NCBI GenBank assembly: GCA_031216915.1
Contig: CM062297.1
Location: 364,077,704 to 364,141,703 of the forward strand
DNA: 64,000 bases
Reading direction: 5' to 3'
Origin: Pictodentalium vernedei
Lineage: Eukaryota > Mollusca > Scaphopoda > Dentaliida > Dentaliidae
Position numbers and translations under genes: made by a program. The notes beneath the pieces are model-generated. The model did not search any database. It was not told the origin of the DNA and saw only the letters and a program-made list of their open reading frames with translations. Of this stretch, positions 1-12,082 are shown in pieces. Position 1 is the stretch's first letter, and each line of letters starts with the position of its first letter.

Positions 1-1206
1 CATTCTGACTGCTGAATCTGAAGAAGAAGATTTTTAAATAAAATTCCTCATTTTGAACCAAGTTACAATTTGAGCTCCCACAGTGAGCCCAAATATGAAC
101 CTAGGGACATGGTTTGGACAAATTTTAATCTCACCTCCCTAAGGATGCTGCATACCAAATATCAGAACATTCTGACTGCTGGATCTGAAGAAGAAGATTT
201 TTAAAGAAAATTCCTCATTTTGAACTAAGTTATAATTCGGGCTCCCACAGTGAGCCCAAATATGAACCGAGGGACTTGGCTTGAACAAACTTGAATCTCA
301 CCCCCCTAGGCATGCTGCATACCAAATATTAAAAGATTCTGATTGGTAGATCTGAAGAAGATTTTTAAAGAATATTCCTCATACTGCACTAATTTAAACA
401 TTTGGGCTCCCATAGAGAGCCCAAATATGGAACCAGGAATTTGATTTCAATAAACATGTGAAACAATCTTCCAAAGATGTTATATGTGAAATTTGAAAGC
501 TTTTGGAGCAGTGGTTTGGGAGAAAAGTAGTCTTAAATGTTTTACCCATTTCCCACAGTGTTAAAAAATGCTGACTCAACACTTTTTCAAAGTCCCAAAA
601 AAGTACCCCATGATAAAACCGACAGCAATTTTTTTTTAACATTCCATTCTGTTGGTCCTAAGGAAGCTTCACACCAAATAAGAATTCTCAGTGCCATTTA
701 GTTTTGGAGATATGGGCGTTTTAATGGGGGCGACGGAGAAAAAAATTTGGACATAAATTAAGTACTTATGACCCAATAAGCCCTCATATCAAATTTGGTT
801 CAAATCTGCCTCTCGGTTTGGAAAACAGAAATTTTGGGCGGGGCAAAAATTCTTGCCCCTCCCAGAACGAAGGCAAATATAGCTCCTCGAACTTCTCTTG
901 AACAAATCTGAGTCTACACCTCAAAAGGAAGCTGCACACCAAATATCAAGTCTCTGCTACTGCTGGTTCATGAGAAGATTTTTTAAGATTTAAGCACATT
1001 TTTTGGGCGTGGTCCTACCGAGTTGGCGAAGCAACTTGATTTGAACAAAATCAAATTGCGATGTCATAACAAACTATTATCTCAAATATCAATTAAATTG
1101 GTTCAGCGGTTTTGGAGGAGAAGATGCAAACACCATGTTCACGGACGAGGGACGGGGAGTGATCACTATAGTTCTCCTGACAGTGACTGAAAGTCAGGTG
1201 AGCTAA
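1..1206 (+). repeat. Family B tandem-core element, copy 1
   Basis: Monomers of about 167 bp start at 1, 168 and 335. Each carries the phrases 'gagcccaaatatgaac' and 'gatgctgcataccaaatat'. Later units to about 1,110 are diverged. The right end has an ACGGACGAGGGACGGGG stretch (1,141-1,157), a small hairpin around CTGACAGTGACTG, and ends TCAGGTGAGCTAAAAA (1,193-1,208). The left end lies outside the window. Short open frames inside are not conserved between units and are not called as genes. The build (tandem core, GACGG block, terminal hairpin, CTAAAAA) recurs in many elements here. Confidence 0.75.
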
Positions 1207-1514
1207 AAAGAAATTCATTTCAGTCAGCATTCATTAGTTATTGGATGGAAATCTAATTCAATATGGCAGCCATGGCAACAATACTGAATTGGCTAGCTGA
1301 TCCAAAATTAAAAGGTAGTTTCCTATAGATACCAATAAAGTATAACCAAAAATTGAAATTGATTTGAGTCAGTATTCATCAGTTATTGGATGGAAACCAA
1401 ATTCAAGATGGCTGCCATGCAAGCCATAATGAATTTGCCACTGGTGGCCATCTTGGTTCAGCTGACTGGTCCAAAATCGAAAGGATGCTTCCTCTAGACA
1501 CCAACAATGCCTAA
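1207..1514 (+). repeat. Family I tandem core, left part
   Basis: Repeats of about 155 bp contain 'tcagtattcatcagttattgg', 'accaaattcaa', 'atggctgccatg' and 'cctctagacaccaacaatgc'. The same array resumes at 2,701, so element A1 (1,515-2,700) is inserted between two monomers. Confidence 0.7.
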
Positions 1515-2700
1515 TTAATGAAAGAGTCAATGACTCTGTAGCTCAACTTGGATATGACAGGAATTAGTACTTGCTGTGACCAAGACAACTGAAAAATGAA
1601 TATGACAGGAATTAGTATTTGTTTTGGCCCAGTCAACAATAATAAAAGAATTACAAGGTGACTGTAATGGACTGCAGATTAAGACCAATCATTGTAGATT
1701 ATTATTTTTGTGTGGAAATTTTCAGTCCCAAACAAAATATTTTCAGACTAAAATTTTTTCTTCTTCTTCTTAAAATTGACCAAAATGCATCAAAACACAA
1801 AAAACTAATTTCCGGATTTTGGTCCAAAATTTTCTAAGTCCCACCCGGACCCCAAATTTTCAGTGTAAAAAATTTTTTTTTTTTTTTGTCTTAAAATTGA
1901 CCAAAACGCATAAAAAACCAAAAAACTAATTTCCGGATTTTGGTCCAAAATTTTCTAAGTCCCACCCAGACCCCTAATTTGCATAATTTATTCACGAGAA
2001 AAACTCTGTATTATATGTAATGTATCCCATGGTACTAAACATTCATACAAAAATTTATTCAAATCAGAGCTTTCATATGGGAGTTCTGAACCAAAAAAAA
2101 ATTTCTGCATCGTCGGTACAAAATGGCTGCTGGCAGACATCTTGAATTTCCGACTGCACCAAAAAACACTCGTTCTCATCCCACGGTCATAACAAAGGTA
2201 CCCAAGAAGTTTCGTAAAGATTGGTTCATAAATACGGCCTCTAGCCCGAGCCATAGCAGCTTGGCACTTACAGCTCTGAAAGTAACACTAAATAAATCAA
2301 AGTCAGTCTAATTTGCATAATTTACGCACGAGAAAAAAACCTGTATTATATGTGATGTATCCCATGGTACTAAACATTTATACAAACCTTTATTCAAATC
2401 AGAACTTTCATACAGAAGTTCTGTACAAAAAACTGATTTTTGCATCATCGGTACAAAATGGCCGCTGGCAGCCATCTTGAATATCGGACCACTCCTAAAA
2501 ACACTCGTTCCCATCCCAGGGTCATAACAAAGGTACACAAGAAGTTTCGTAAAGATCGGTTCATAAATACGACCTCTAGCCCGAGCCATAGCCAATTGTT
2601 GACATACGGACAGACGGACGGACGGACGGACGGATGGACAGACGGACGACGGGCCATGACAATAGCTCAAATTTGACTTCGTCAAAGTTGAGCTAAAAAT
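1515..2700 (+). mobile_element. Family A tandem-core element A1, nested in family I
   Basis: The left end has a small palindrome (AGAGTCAATGACTCT, 1,522-1,536) followed by TGTAGCTCAACTTG (1,537-1,550). The right end mirrors it with TTTGACTTCGTCAAA and GTTGAGCTAAAAA (2,672-2,699), giving inverted ends. A ~400-bp left arm holds a ~131-bp internal duplication (near 1,769 and 1,900). About two ~330-bp core monomers follow (from ~1,973 and ~2,300), then a (GACGGACG)n block at 2,607-2,650. The family I array continues on both sides. Open frames in the core occur on both strands and are probably incidental. No transposase is present, so the element is non-autonomous. Confidence 0.85.
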
Positions 2701-3272
2701 AAAAATGATTTGAGTCAGTATTCATTAGTTATTGGACGAAAACCAAATTCAATAGGGCCACCATAGTGGCCCTATTGAATTGGCTAGCTGGACCAAAATA
2801 GAAAGAAAGCTTCCTCTAGACACCGATAATGCATAACCAAAAACTCAAATTGATTTGAGTCAATATTTATTAGTTATTGGTTGGAAACCAAATTCAAGAT
2901 GGCCACCATAATGAATGGGCCACTGTCAGCAATCTTAGATCAGCTAACTAGTCAAAAATCAAAAGGAAGCTGCCTCTAGACACCAACAATGCCCAATTAA
3001 AAAATAAAAATCATTTGAGCCAGCCTTCCCTAGTTATTGATTGGAAACCAAATTCAATATGGCTGCCATGGCTGCCATATTTTATTGGCCAGCTGGACCA
3101 AAATCAAAAGGAAGCCTAGTCTAGTCATCCACAAGTTACCCCTAAAATTATGATATGATCAAATAAACAGTTCTTTAGTTAACAAAAGTTAATGCCAGAC
3201 GACGGACATGGTGAAAACATAATGCTCCCGAGATTTTCTCGAGAGGGGGGGGGGGGGGGGGGGGGCATAAAA
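2701..3272 (+). repeat. Family I tandem core, right part and right end
   Basis: This continues the array interrupted at 1,514, with three more ~150-bp units. The right end is a CCCGAGATTTTCTCGAGA hairpin, 21 consecutive G (3,245-3,265) and GCATAAAAAAA. The hairpin, G-run and ATAAAA end resembles element M at 44.85 kb. Confidence 0.7.
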
Positions 3273-3277
3273 AAATA

Positions 3278-3494
3278 ACCCTTTACCCAATGGGCAGGAT
3301 ACCAAAATTTAATATTTTAAATATTTCTTTCAATTTTTAAAAAAAATTTCAACAAAACCATATTATGTGATCCCCTCATTCCCATGAGGGGTCAGATGAT
3401 ATGGTTTGTTTGACATTTTTGAAAAACAAATTTTTTTTCAATTGCTCATTTTGTAAGTTATGTGTGTCATGTGGCTAATTCTTTAGGTGAAGGG
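3278..3494 (+). mobile_element. TTAA-type MITE (piggyBac-like ends)
   Basis: It starts CCCTTTACCCAATG and ends GGTGAAGGG before TTAA (3,495-3,498). The left flank is degraded to ATAA. A central imperfect hairpin contains ACAAAACCATATTATGTGA and its partner, with a GAGGGGTCA motif. CCCT-starting ends with TTAA duplications are typical of piggyBac-derived MITEs. No transposase is present. Confidence 0.65.
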
Positions 3495-3498
3495 TTAA

Positions 3499-4016
3499 AA
3501 TAACAAATTTGTTATCATATGTCTTGGATAAGGTTGTAATAAAAAAATTTCCTAGATTTTCAACATTTTTTTCAAACTGGTGGTGGGTGAATTTTATTTT
3601 TTATTTCACCCAGAGAGTAGATAATCTAGAACATCTAGGGACTGGTGGGTTGGGGGCACGTGGGTGGGAAATTTGGGTCTAAAACCTATAACAAGAGATT
3701 ACTCAGCAAAATGGGAATAAAATTTAAGAATAAGACTCCATGAATGGCTCCAAAAGGTACTTGGGTCATATATAGAGTACCAGCAGATATTAGTTGTAGG
3801 ATAACAAGAAAATTTTGATCACATTTCACTCAGCTGAGAATTCCAACACTTGACATCATTTTTTGGGAAGCTCTCCCTGCGAGCTTCCGAAGAAATATGT
3901 CAAAGGTTGGCATTATCAACAAAAGAGAAAATTGTTAAGAGTAATTTTCTAGTGGTTATCCTAAAAGGAGAGGGATGAAAATGTATGAATTTTTTGATTG
4001 CGACCTGAGGGGTTAA
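3499..4016. other. No feature recognised
   Basis: AT-rich sequence with a G-rich patch at 3,630-3,680. I see no tandem structure, RNA gene or convincing open frame. Confidence 0.5.
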
Positions 4017-4020
4017 TTAA

Positions 4021-4252
4021 CCCTTTACCCAATGCAGGCGATAGAAAAATTTATTATTTTAAATATCATTTTTAAAAATTTTTCAAAACATTTCAACAAA
4101 ACGATATCATGTGACCCCTCGTTGGAACGAGCTCGTTCCAACTAGGAGCTACATGATATGGTTTTGTTGAAGTGTTTTGAAAAATAATATTTTTTCAAAT
4201 GCTGAATGTGCATATTACGCGGACGGATGCGGCCGATTTGTTGGGTAAAGGG
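4021..4252 (+). mobile_element. TTAA-type hairpin MITE
   Basis: It is flanked by TTAA at 4,017-4,020 and 4,253-4,256. The ends are CCCTTTACCCAATGC and TTGGGTAAAGGG, a clear terminal inverted repeat. The centre forms a long hairpin with arms around CATGTGACCCCTCGTTGGAA and its complement. Close relatives lie at 31,598, 37,979 and 45,041 (reversed). Confidence 0.85.
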
Positions 4253-4256
4253 TTAA

Positions 4257-4842
4257 AGGTTTAAAAATGTTTGCAAACTAGTGTTAGAAGGGACTTAATG
4301 GAAAACTATTCAATAAAGATCTCAGACCTAGAAAGGAGAACAAAAAGAGGAAAAAGACTTGTCAAAGAGAGAATCATGCGACCAAAATAGGTGAGAAGAG
4401 GTCAGAGCAAAGAGGTCTCTTGGCAGCCTGCATGATCAAGAAATGCCAGCATCTGAGAAGTACCTGGATTGTTCAAACTGAGGTTGAGGTCACTGGAGCT
4501 TAGGGGTAAAGTGGGAAAAATGGTTACAAAAAAGTGCCAAATGTGTATGTAATTTGGAAGTAATGAAGAATCTGGAACTATTTCTCTTAGAATGTCCAAA
4601 ATATCAGTCTGACAGCAGAAGATTCACTGGGAGTATCATCAGGAAGTGGATTGGGAGAATGAAGGATATGCAGTTTTGGGGTGATACAAAGGAGTAGGTT
4701 AGTATGCCAATTAGTAAAATTGGGAAGAAAGAAATACAGGATAGCATATCACAGTTCATATTGAGATGTTAGGAGAGAAGGGTGAGGGTGGGAGCAGAAT
4801 TTGGGAACACAGGGATAATCAAGGCCTTCCCATCTGATAAGT
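4257..4842. other. No feature recognised
   Basis: Moderately purine-rich, non-tandem sequence between a MITE and element A2. The short minus-strand open frames (about 65 codons) have no recognisable motif. Confidence 0.5.
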
Positions 4843-6220
4843 TAATGAAAGAGTCAATGACTCTGTAGCTCAACTTGGATATGACAGGAATTAGTACTTG
4901 CTGTGACCAAGACAACTGAATAATGAATATGACAGGAATTAGTATTTGTTTTGGCCCAGTCAACAATAATAAAAGAATTACAAGGTGACTGTAATGGACT
5001 ACAGATTAAGACCAATCATTGTAGATTATTATTTTTGTGTGGAAATTTTCAGTCCCAAACAAAATATTTTCAGACTAAAATTTTTTCTTCTTCTTCTTAA
5101 AATTGACCAAAATGCATCAAAACACAAAAAACTAATTTCCGGATTTTGGGCCAAAATTTTCTAAGTCCCACCCGGACCCCTAATTTGCATAATTTATTCA
5201 CGAGAAAAACTCTGTATTATATGTAATGTATCCCATGGTACTAAACATTCATACAAAAATTTATTCAAATCAGATCTTTCATTTGGAAGTTCTGCGCAAA
5301 AATCTGATTGCACTTAATTTTGAACAAAATGGCTGCTAGCGGCCATCTTGAATTTCAGACTGGACCCAAAAACACTCCTTCTCGTCCCACAGTGATAACA
5401 AAGGTACCCAAGAAGTTTCGTGAAGATAGGTTCATAAATACAGCCTCTAGCCCGAGCCGTATTGGGATTTGCACTCACAGTGCTGAAAGTAACACTAAAT
5501 AAATCAAAGTTAGCCTAATTTGCATAATTTACACACAAGAAAAAAACCTGTAATATATGTAATGTATCCCATGGTACTAAACATTCATACAAAAAAATAT
5601 TCAAATCAGAGCTTTCATATGGAAGTTCTGTACAAAAAACAGATTTCGGCATCGTCGGTACAAAATGGCTGCTGGCAGCCATCTGGAATTTGGGACTGCA
5701 CCCAAAAACACCCGTTCTCGTCCCACGGGCATAACAAAGGTACCCAAGAAGTTTCGTAAAGATTGGTTCATAAATACGGCCTCTAGCCCGAGCCATAGCA
5801 GCTTGGCACTTACAGCTCTGAAAGTAACACTAAATAAATCAAAGTCAGTCTAATTTGCATAATTTTCGCACAAGAAAAAAACCTGTATTATATGTGATGT
5901 ATCCCATGGTACTAAACATTTATACAAACCTTTATTCAAATCAGAACTTTCATACAGAAGTTCTGTACAAAAAACTGATTTTTGCATCATCGGTACAAAA
6001 TGGCCGCTGGCAGCCATCTTGAATTTCGGACCACACCTAAAAACACTCGTTCCCGTCCCAGGGTCATAACAAAGGTACACAAGAAGTTTCGTAAAGATCG
6101 GTTCATAAATACGACCTCTAGCCCGAGCCATAGCCAATTGTTGACGTACGGACAGACGGCCAGACGGACGACGGGCCATGACAATAGCTCAAATTTGACT
6201 TCGTCAAAGTTGAGCTAAAA
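4843..6220 (+). mobile_element. Family A tandem-core element A2
   Basis: The left arm (4,843 to ~5,170) is nearly identical by eye to that of A1, including AGAGTCAATGACTCT and TGTAGCTCAACTTG. Three ~330-bp core monomers begin near 5,170, 5,510 and 5,850. Each has 'tacaaaatggc', 'aacactcgttctcgtccca', 'gtacccaagaagtttcg' and 'gcctctagcccgagcc'. An ACAGACGG block (6,150-6,175) precedes the end TTTGACTTCGTCAAAGTTG + AGCTAAAAA. Confidence 0.85.
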
Positions 6221-6273
6221 ATCAATGGTTGACCAAAGTGATATTCATTTTTTTTATTATTACATGTACTTAA

Positions 6274-6516
6274 CTCTTTACCTTACATGAGCTGACAACA
6301 CTTCCAAAATATTTCTTGAATAGCTAAAAATTTTCAATTTTTGCCATCACGACAGTGCTAATAACCCTTTAAACAGCTAGTAATTGAAAATAGAACACGT
6401 TTTCATTTTTGGAATGTACTGAAAAACAAATTTCCACAATCAATTCCAATGAGAGGTCATAAGCTGAGTTTGAATGCCTTTTCAGAATAGTACTGGTCAT
6501 TACTTAGGGTAAAGAG
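6274..6516 (+). mobile_element. Diverged TTAA-type MITE
   Basis: It begins after TTAA (6,270-6,273) with CTCTTTACCTTACATG and ends GGGTAAAGAG at GTTGA. The interior is AT-rich with a CCAATGAGAGGTCATAAGC motif like the hairpin half of related MITEs. The inverted ends are clear but the right TTAA is lost. Confidence 0.5.
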
Positions 6517-6607
6517 TTGATACAGATGAGATTTACACTGAGGCTGCACAGTGAACAGGGTTACATGTAGTTACTCAGTTAATAATGAATTTTTTGTTAT
6601 AACCAGA

Positions 6608-6650
6608 AAGTGCGACTAATCCTGTGCAATGCACAGAGTTAGTCACACTT
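6608..6650. repeat. Short hairpin
   Basis: GTGCGACTAATCCTGTGC and GCACAGAGTTAGTCACAC form a near-perfect inverted repeat of about 18 bp with almost no loop, immediately left of element A3. Confidence 0.7.
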
Positions 6651-6651
6651 A

Positions 6652-8794
6652 TAAAAAATGAAAGTGTCAATGACACTGTAGCTCAACTTGTCAAGACAAA
6701 GACATGTACATGTATAGTATGTGACACAGCAATGACAAACATCTAGGTAATGACCTGATAACAAAGGTACATATAAAGTATTGTAACGGTCTGTACATAA
6801 ATACTGACCGTTGCCTGTAACAAATGTATAGGTAAAGTATTGTAAAGGTGGGTGACAGTCAGATGCTAAACTAGAAAAAAAATCTTTGAGTCCCAGAGTG
6901 GGTCTGACTGAACCCCAAAATATTTGTTCTCATAGTACAGTGATAACAAAGGCACCCCAAAACACACTCATTCCTGTCCCAAGGTGAAAACAATGGTACC
7001 CAAGAAGTTTCGTGAAGATCAGTTCACAAATATGAGCTGTGTAGAAGTTGTGACAAAAAACTGATTGGACTTAATTTCGGTACAAAATGGCCACTGGCAG
7101 CCATCTTGAATTCTGGACTGCACCCAGAAACACTCGTTCTCGTCCCAAGGAGATAACAAAGGTACCCAAGAAGTTTTGTGAAGATCGGTTCATAAATACA
7201 GCCTCTAGCCCGAGCCGTATTGACATGTGCACTTACAGTGTATAAGTAGCACTGAATAAATCAAAGTTCATCTAATTTGCATAATTTCTGCACGAGAAAA
7301 AAACCCGTACTATATGTGATGTATTCCATGTTACTAAACATTCATACAAAAATATATTCAAATCAGAACTTTCATACAGAAGTTCTGCACAAAAGACTGA
7401 TTGCACTAATTTTGGTACAAAATGGCTGCTGGTGGCCATCTTGAATTTTGGACCACACCCAAAAACACTCGTTCTCATCCCACGGTGATAACAAAGGTAC
7501 CCAAGAAGTTTCGTAAAGATCGGTTCATAAATACGGCCTCTAGCCTGAGCCGTATATAGAAGTTGTGTACAAAAAACTGATTAGACCTAATTTCGGTACA
7601 AAATGGCCACTGGCAGCCATCTTGAATTTTGGACCGCACCCAGAAACACTCGTTCTCGTCCCAAGGTGATAACAAAGGTACCCAAGACGTTTTGTGAAGA
7701 TCGGTTCATAAATACAGACTCTAGCCCGAGCCATAAAACCCGTATTATATGTGATGTATCCCATGGTACTAAACATTCACACAAAAAATTATTCAAATCA
7801 GCACTTTCATATGGAAGTTCTGTGCAAAAATCTGATTGCACCAAATTTTGTACAAAATGGCTGCCATCGGCCATCTTGAATTTCGGACCGGACCCAAAAA
7901 CACTCGTTCTCGTCCCACGGTGATAACAAAGGTACCCAAGGAATTTCGTAAAGATCGGTTCATAAATACGGCCTCTAGCCCGAGCCGTATTGGCATTTGC
8001 ACTTACCGTGCTGAAAGTAACACCAAAAAACATCAAAGTTAGTCTAATTTGCATAATTTACACACGAGAAAAAAACCCGTATTATATGTGATGTATCCCA
8101 TGGTACTAAACATTCATAGAAAAAATTATTCAAATCATAGCTTTCATTTGGAAGTTCTGTACAAAAAACAGATTTCTGCATCGTCGGTACAAAATGGCGG
8201 CTGGCAGCCATCTTGAATTTCGGACCAAAGCCAAAAACACTCGTTCTCGTCCCACTGTCATAACAAAGGTACCCAAGAAGTTTCGTAAAGATCGGTTCAT
8301 AAATACGGCCTCTAGCCCGAGCCATAGCAGCTTGGCACTTACAGCTCTGAAAGTAACACTAAATAAATCAAAGTCAGTCTACTTTGCATAATTTACGCAC
8401 GAGAAAAAAACCTGTATTATATGTGATGTATCCCATGGTACTAAACATTTATACAAAACTTTATTCAAATCAGAACTTTCATACAGAAGTTCTGTACAAA
8501 AAACTGATTTTTGCATCATCGGTACAAAATGGCCACTGGCAGCCATCTTGAATTTCGGACCACACCTAAAAACACTCGTTCCTGTCCCAGGGTCATAACA
8601 AAGGTACACAAGAAGTTTCGTAAAGATCGGTTCATAAATACGACCTCCAGCCTGAGCCATAGCCAATTGTTGATGTACGGACAGACGGACAGACGGACGG
8701 AAGGACGGACGGACGGACGGACGGATGGACGGACAGACGGACGACGGGCCATGACAATAGCTCAAATTTGACTTCGTCAAAGTTGAGCTAAAAA
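6652..8794 (+). mobile_element. Family A tandem-core element A3 (longest copy)
   Basis: The left end is AAAGTGTCAATGACACTGTA then GCTCAACTTG. The right end is GACTTCGTCAAAGTTGAGC followed by TAAAAA (8,770-8,793). The left arm differs from A1 and A2. About five to six core units follow, some partial (a ~170-bp truncated unit near 7,560-7,730), each with the 'aaagatcggttcataaatac' block. A GACGGACGGACGG minisatellite occupies 8,679-8,745. Confidence 0.85.
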
Positions 8795-9164
8795 TGGTGA
8801 CTCCTCTATCACACACTACATGAAAATGTACACTCACTAAGGTCATGAAAATTCATAGGGTTAGTTGGTTACAGACACTACATTGGGTGCATGATTATTA
8901 AATAATGGAAATACTAAATTTTCTTTTCACTGGTTTAGTAGTAGAAGCCAGTATATGGACTTTCAAAAATATGAGGGAACCAGAGCAAAAGCAAACATTT
9001 TTCTTGCTCATATTTCATATTCATTCAAATTGTTTATATAAATTGGTTTTATTACAAATCATTGGAGAGTGCTTGTGAAACAAACTTTGAATAACAAATT
9101 CAGATCACCAGAAATAATCTCGCCTCCAACATGTTCAAGTGAACTTCAACAAGAGGGATGTTAC
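8795..9164. other. No feature recognised
   Basis: AT-rich non-tandem DNA between elements A3 and C. No coding, RNA or repeat signature seen. Confidence 0.5.
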
Positions 9165-11386
9165 ATCCCAACGCTCACCTACATTCGCGCTTGATAATGT
9201 CGTTCCAATGTAACATGCCTAATATTTAGTTAATATAAATCATTAACTAGGCAATCAAATGATTAATGTGGTTTATGTGATGGCTTTGGAAAGTCTATAT
9301 TTCTGCATTTATTATATATCAATTCAACATAGAATCATTGGATATAAAAGCATTTTTTTCTTTTAGAAATGTTTATGATTAAGAATATGAATCGTGAGGC
9401 CAGGTAATAAATCATAAATAAGAATTAGGAAAGGCTTTCATAAATCACTGAAATTGTATTTGAAGTACATTCATTGGTTAAAGAGGAGTTGCGGAAAAAC
9501 ATTCATTCAAGAAAGTGACTATAAGTCCCAACAAAAATACATCACATCAACAACTAAAATAAGCCTTAATGTTACTAGTAACAAGTATGAGAAAGTATTA
9601 AATAAAAAAAAAAAGTTTAAAAAATTTTTTTTTAAAGAAAGTGAATATAAGTCCCAAAAATCCCCATTAAATTCCTCAAATATGCATGTAATAAGGGCGC
9701 AACGTTACCACAATGTAGTTCAGTAACCCATGCATACAATATCAATTGCCTGGAAAGACACATAGAAACAGAACTCACCTTAACACCTCACCTTAACACA
9801 AACTTTTAGAACTTAAAATTGAGTAAGTCAGACAAAAACGTGAACATTGTGACTGAAAAAAAGAAAAGAAATCAGTTAAATTTCTGCATACAATAGGGTT
9901 AATACCTACAGTTGTTATTGAAATGAGAAAATAAACAGTAATGAGAGGTGAAGACACCACAATCTGCAGAAAAGCTGACTTTAACGCAAATTCTTACAAC
10001 ACCTAATGCTAATTCTTACAACACGTTTTGGCAGAAAATCAGCCTCAAATTCCTCAAATATGCATGTAATGAGGGTTAAATATTACTGCAATGGAGTTCA
10101 GTAACCCAAGCGTAGAATATTAATCGCCTGGAAAGACACATAGAAACACAACTCACCTAAACACAAAGTTTACAAAGTTTTACAACTTAAAATTTACTAA
10201 GTCCGAGAAAAACATGAAAATTTTGAGTGAAAAAAAAAGAAAATTTCTGTTAAATTTCTGCATACAGTAGGGTTAATACCTACAGTTGTTATTGAAATAT
10301 GAAAATCAACAGTAATGAGAAGTTAAAGCAGCACAATCTGCACAAAAGCTGACTTTAACGCAAATTCTTACAACACCTAAACGCAAATTCTTACAACAAA
10401 TTTTGGCAGAAAATTTTAGGTGAAATTTGGAAAAAAGTCATAGTATCAGGGTTAAATACTGTTCTGATAGTCCCCTACAACCTACATGTGCAATATCAAA
10501 GGCCTGAGCCCACTGATCTTTGAGAACTCAGCTTAACACCTCACCTTAACACAAACTTTTAGAACTTAAAATTTACTAAGTCCGAGAAAAACATGAACAT
10601 TTTGACTGAAAAAAAAGAAAATTTCCGTTAAATTTCTGCATACAGTCGGGTTAATACCTACAGTTGTTATTGAAATATGAAAATCAACAGTAATGAGAAG
10701 TTAAAGCACCACAATCTGCACAAAAGCTGACTTTAACGCAAATTCTTACAACACCTAAACGCTAATTCTTACAACAAGTTTTGGCAGAAAATCTGCCTCA
10801 AATTCCTCAAATATGCATGTAATGAGGGTTAAATATTACTGCAATGGAGTTCAGTAACCCAAGTGTAGAATATTAATCGCCTGGAAAGACACATGGAAAC
10901 ACAACTCACCTAAACACAAAGTTTACAAAGTTTTACAACTTAAAATTTACTAAGTCCGAGAAAAACATGAAAATTTTGAGTGAAAAAAAAGAAAATTTTC
11001 GTTAAATTTCTGCATACAGTAGGGTTAATACCTACAGTTGTTATTGAAATATGAAAATCAACAGTAATGAGAAGTTAAACCAGCACAATCTGCACAAAAG
11101 CTGACTTTAACACAAATTCTTACAACACCTAAACCTAATTCTTACAACTTTTGGCAGAAAATTTTAGCTGAAATTTGGAAAAAAGTCGTAGTTTCAGGGT
11201 TAAATACTGTTCTGATAGTCCCCTACAACCTACATATGCAATATCAAAGGCCTGAGCCCACTGATGTTTCAGAAATTCACCTTAACATTAAATCTTACAA
11301 TATTGGACACGCCGGACGCCGACGCTGACGCCCGAGGTTATCACAATAGCTCACCACATCTTACAGATGTAGGTGAGCTAAAAATG
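9165..11386 (+). mobile_element. Family C tandem-core element with dimeric array
   Basis: The left motif GCTCACCTACAT (9,173-9,184) is the exact inverse of ATGTAGGTGAGC at 11,367-11,378, just before TAAAAA. The core monomer is about 377 bp. Type 1 units (ATTCCTCAAATATGCATG) start at 9,671, 10,049 and 10,802. Type 2 units ('gaaatttggaaaaaagtc') lie near 10,425 and 11,170. The order is 1-1-2-1-2, so the later part repeats as a ~753-bp dimer. A GACGCCGACGCTGACGCC stretch precedes the right terminal hairpin (ATAGCTCACCACATC... to the end). Confidence 0.8.
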
Positions 11387-11841
11387 AAAACATGTTCTAT
11401 TTTCAATTAATAGTCTCTCAGAGAACACATTCCAATCAGGGGGCACAAGTATATTTTTAGGTGAAAATTAAAAAAATAAAATTTGGAGGCAATTTTTGTG
11501 AATAACCCTGACATTTTTGGTCATTGCATGAGGTAAGAGGTTAAACTGCACTCTGTAATCATGAGAAGGGTGGGTATCAAAGTTACACTTAAGTGATTTT
11601 TCTTTGTGCAAACCCAACCACTAACCACTTATTCAATCCTGGAAATGAGACAGGTGCGAGTGCAATTGCTCCCGGCAGCACCTGTGATTTCTATTTTACG
11701 CGAGCTAAAAAATGCACTCGTTGAAAAATATTGTGGAGAACTTATAAACTGTGAGGGCATATAAATCTGTGTTGTTCTGAGAACACAGCACAATGTGGCC
11801 AGTGGCAAGTTACTGTCATAATTCTGCACTTCCTTATATAT
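11387..11841. other. MITE remnant, then unrecognised sequence
   Basis: 11,387-11,545 resembles the interior and end of the diverged MITE at 6,274 (shared 'acatgttctattttcaatta' on the opposite strand, ending GAGGTAAGAGGTTAA). From 11,546 I recognise nothing. Confidence 0.4.
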
Positions 11842-11845
11842 TTAA

Positions 11846-12078
11846 CCCTTTGAACACTAGTGGTATCTGCCATGCCAGTTCAATGGCAGCAATTACAAGA
11901 GTCCATATTCATTATTTGGGGTAGACCAATCAATATTTTCAATGTGCAGCCTTGGGGCTGGCGATGTTGAAAATACTAATTGGTCTACCCTACACATTTA
12001 CTGAACAGCCATCCTATTTAATGATGTTATCACATATCATGTTCCTGGCTGGTTAAGCTGCCACTTGGGTTCAAAGGG
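11846..12078 (+). mobile_element. TTAA-type MITE, CCCTTTGAAC end class
   Basis: TTAA at 11,842-11,845 and 12,079-12,082 flanks ends CCCTTTGAACAC and GGGTTCAAAGGG. An internal inverted block (GGTAGACCAATCAATATTTT and its partner ending TTGGTCTACCC) forms a hairpin. A second member at 29,479 lies in the opposite internal order. Confidence 0.75.
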
Positions 12079-12082
12079 TTAA

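Noticed and set aside
2590-2650. Direct repeats GACGGACG considered as a CRISPR-like array
   Set aside because: A simple 4-8-bp minisatellite without spacers, common to many elements here, in a eukaryotic genome.
7587-8054. 155-codon minus-strand frame in element A3, considered as a gene
   Set aside because: It crosses monomer boundaries of a tandem array, has overlapping frames on the other strand and no known motif. Kept only as a low-interest observation.
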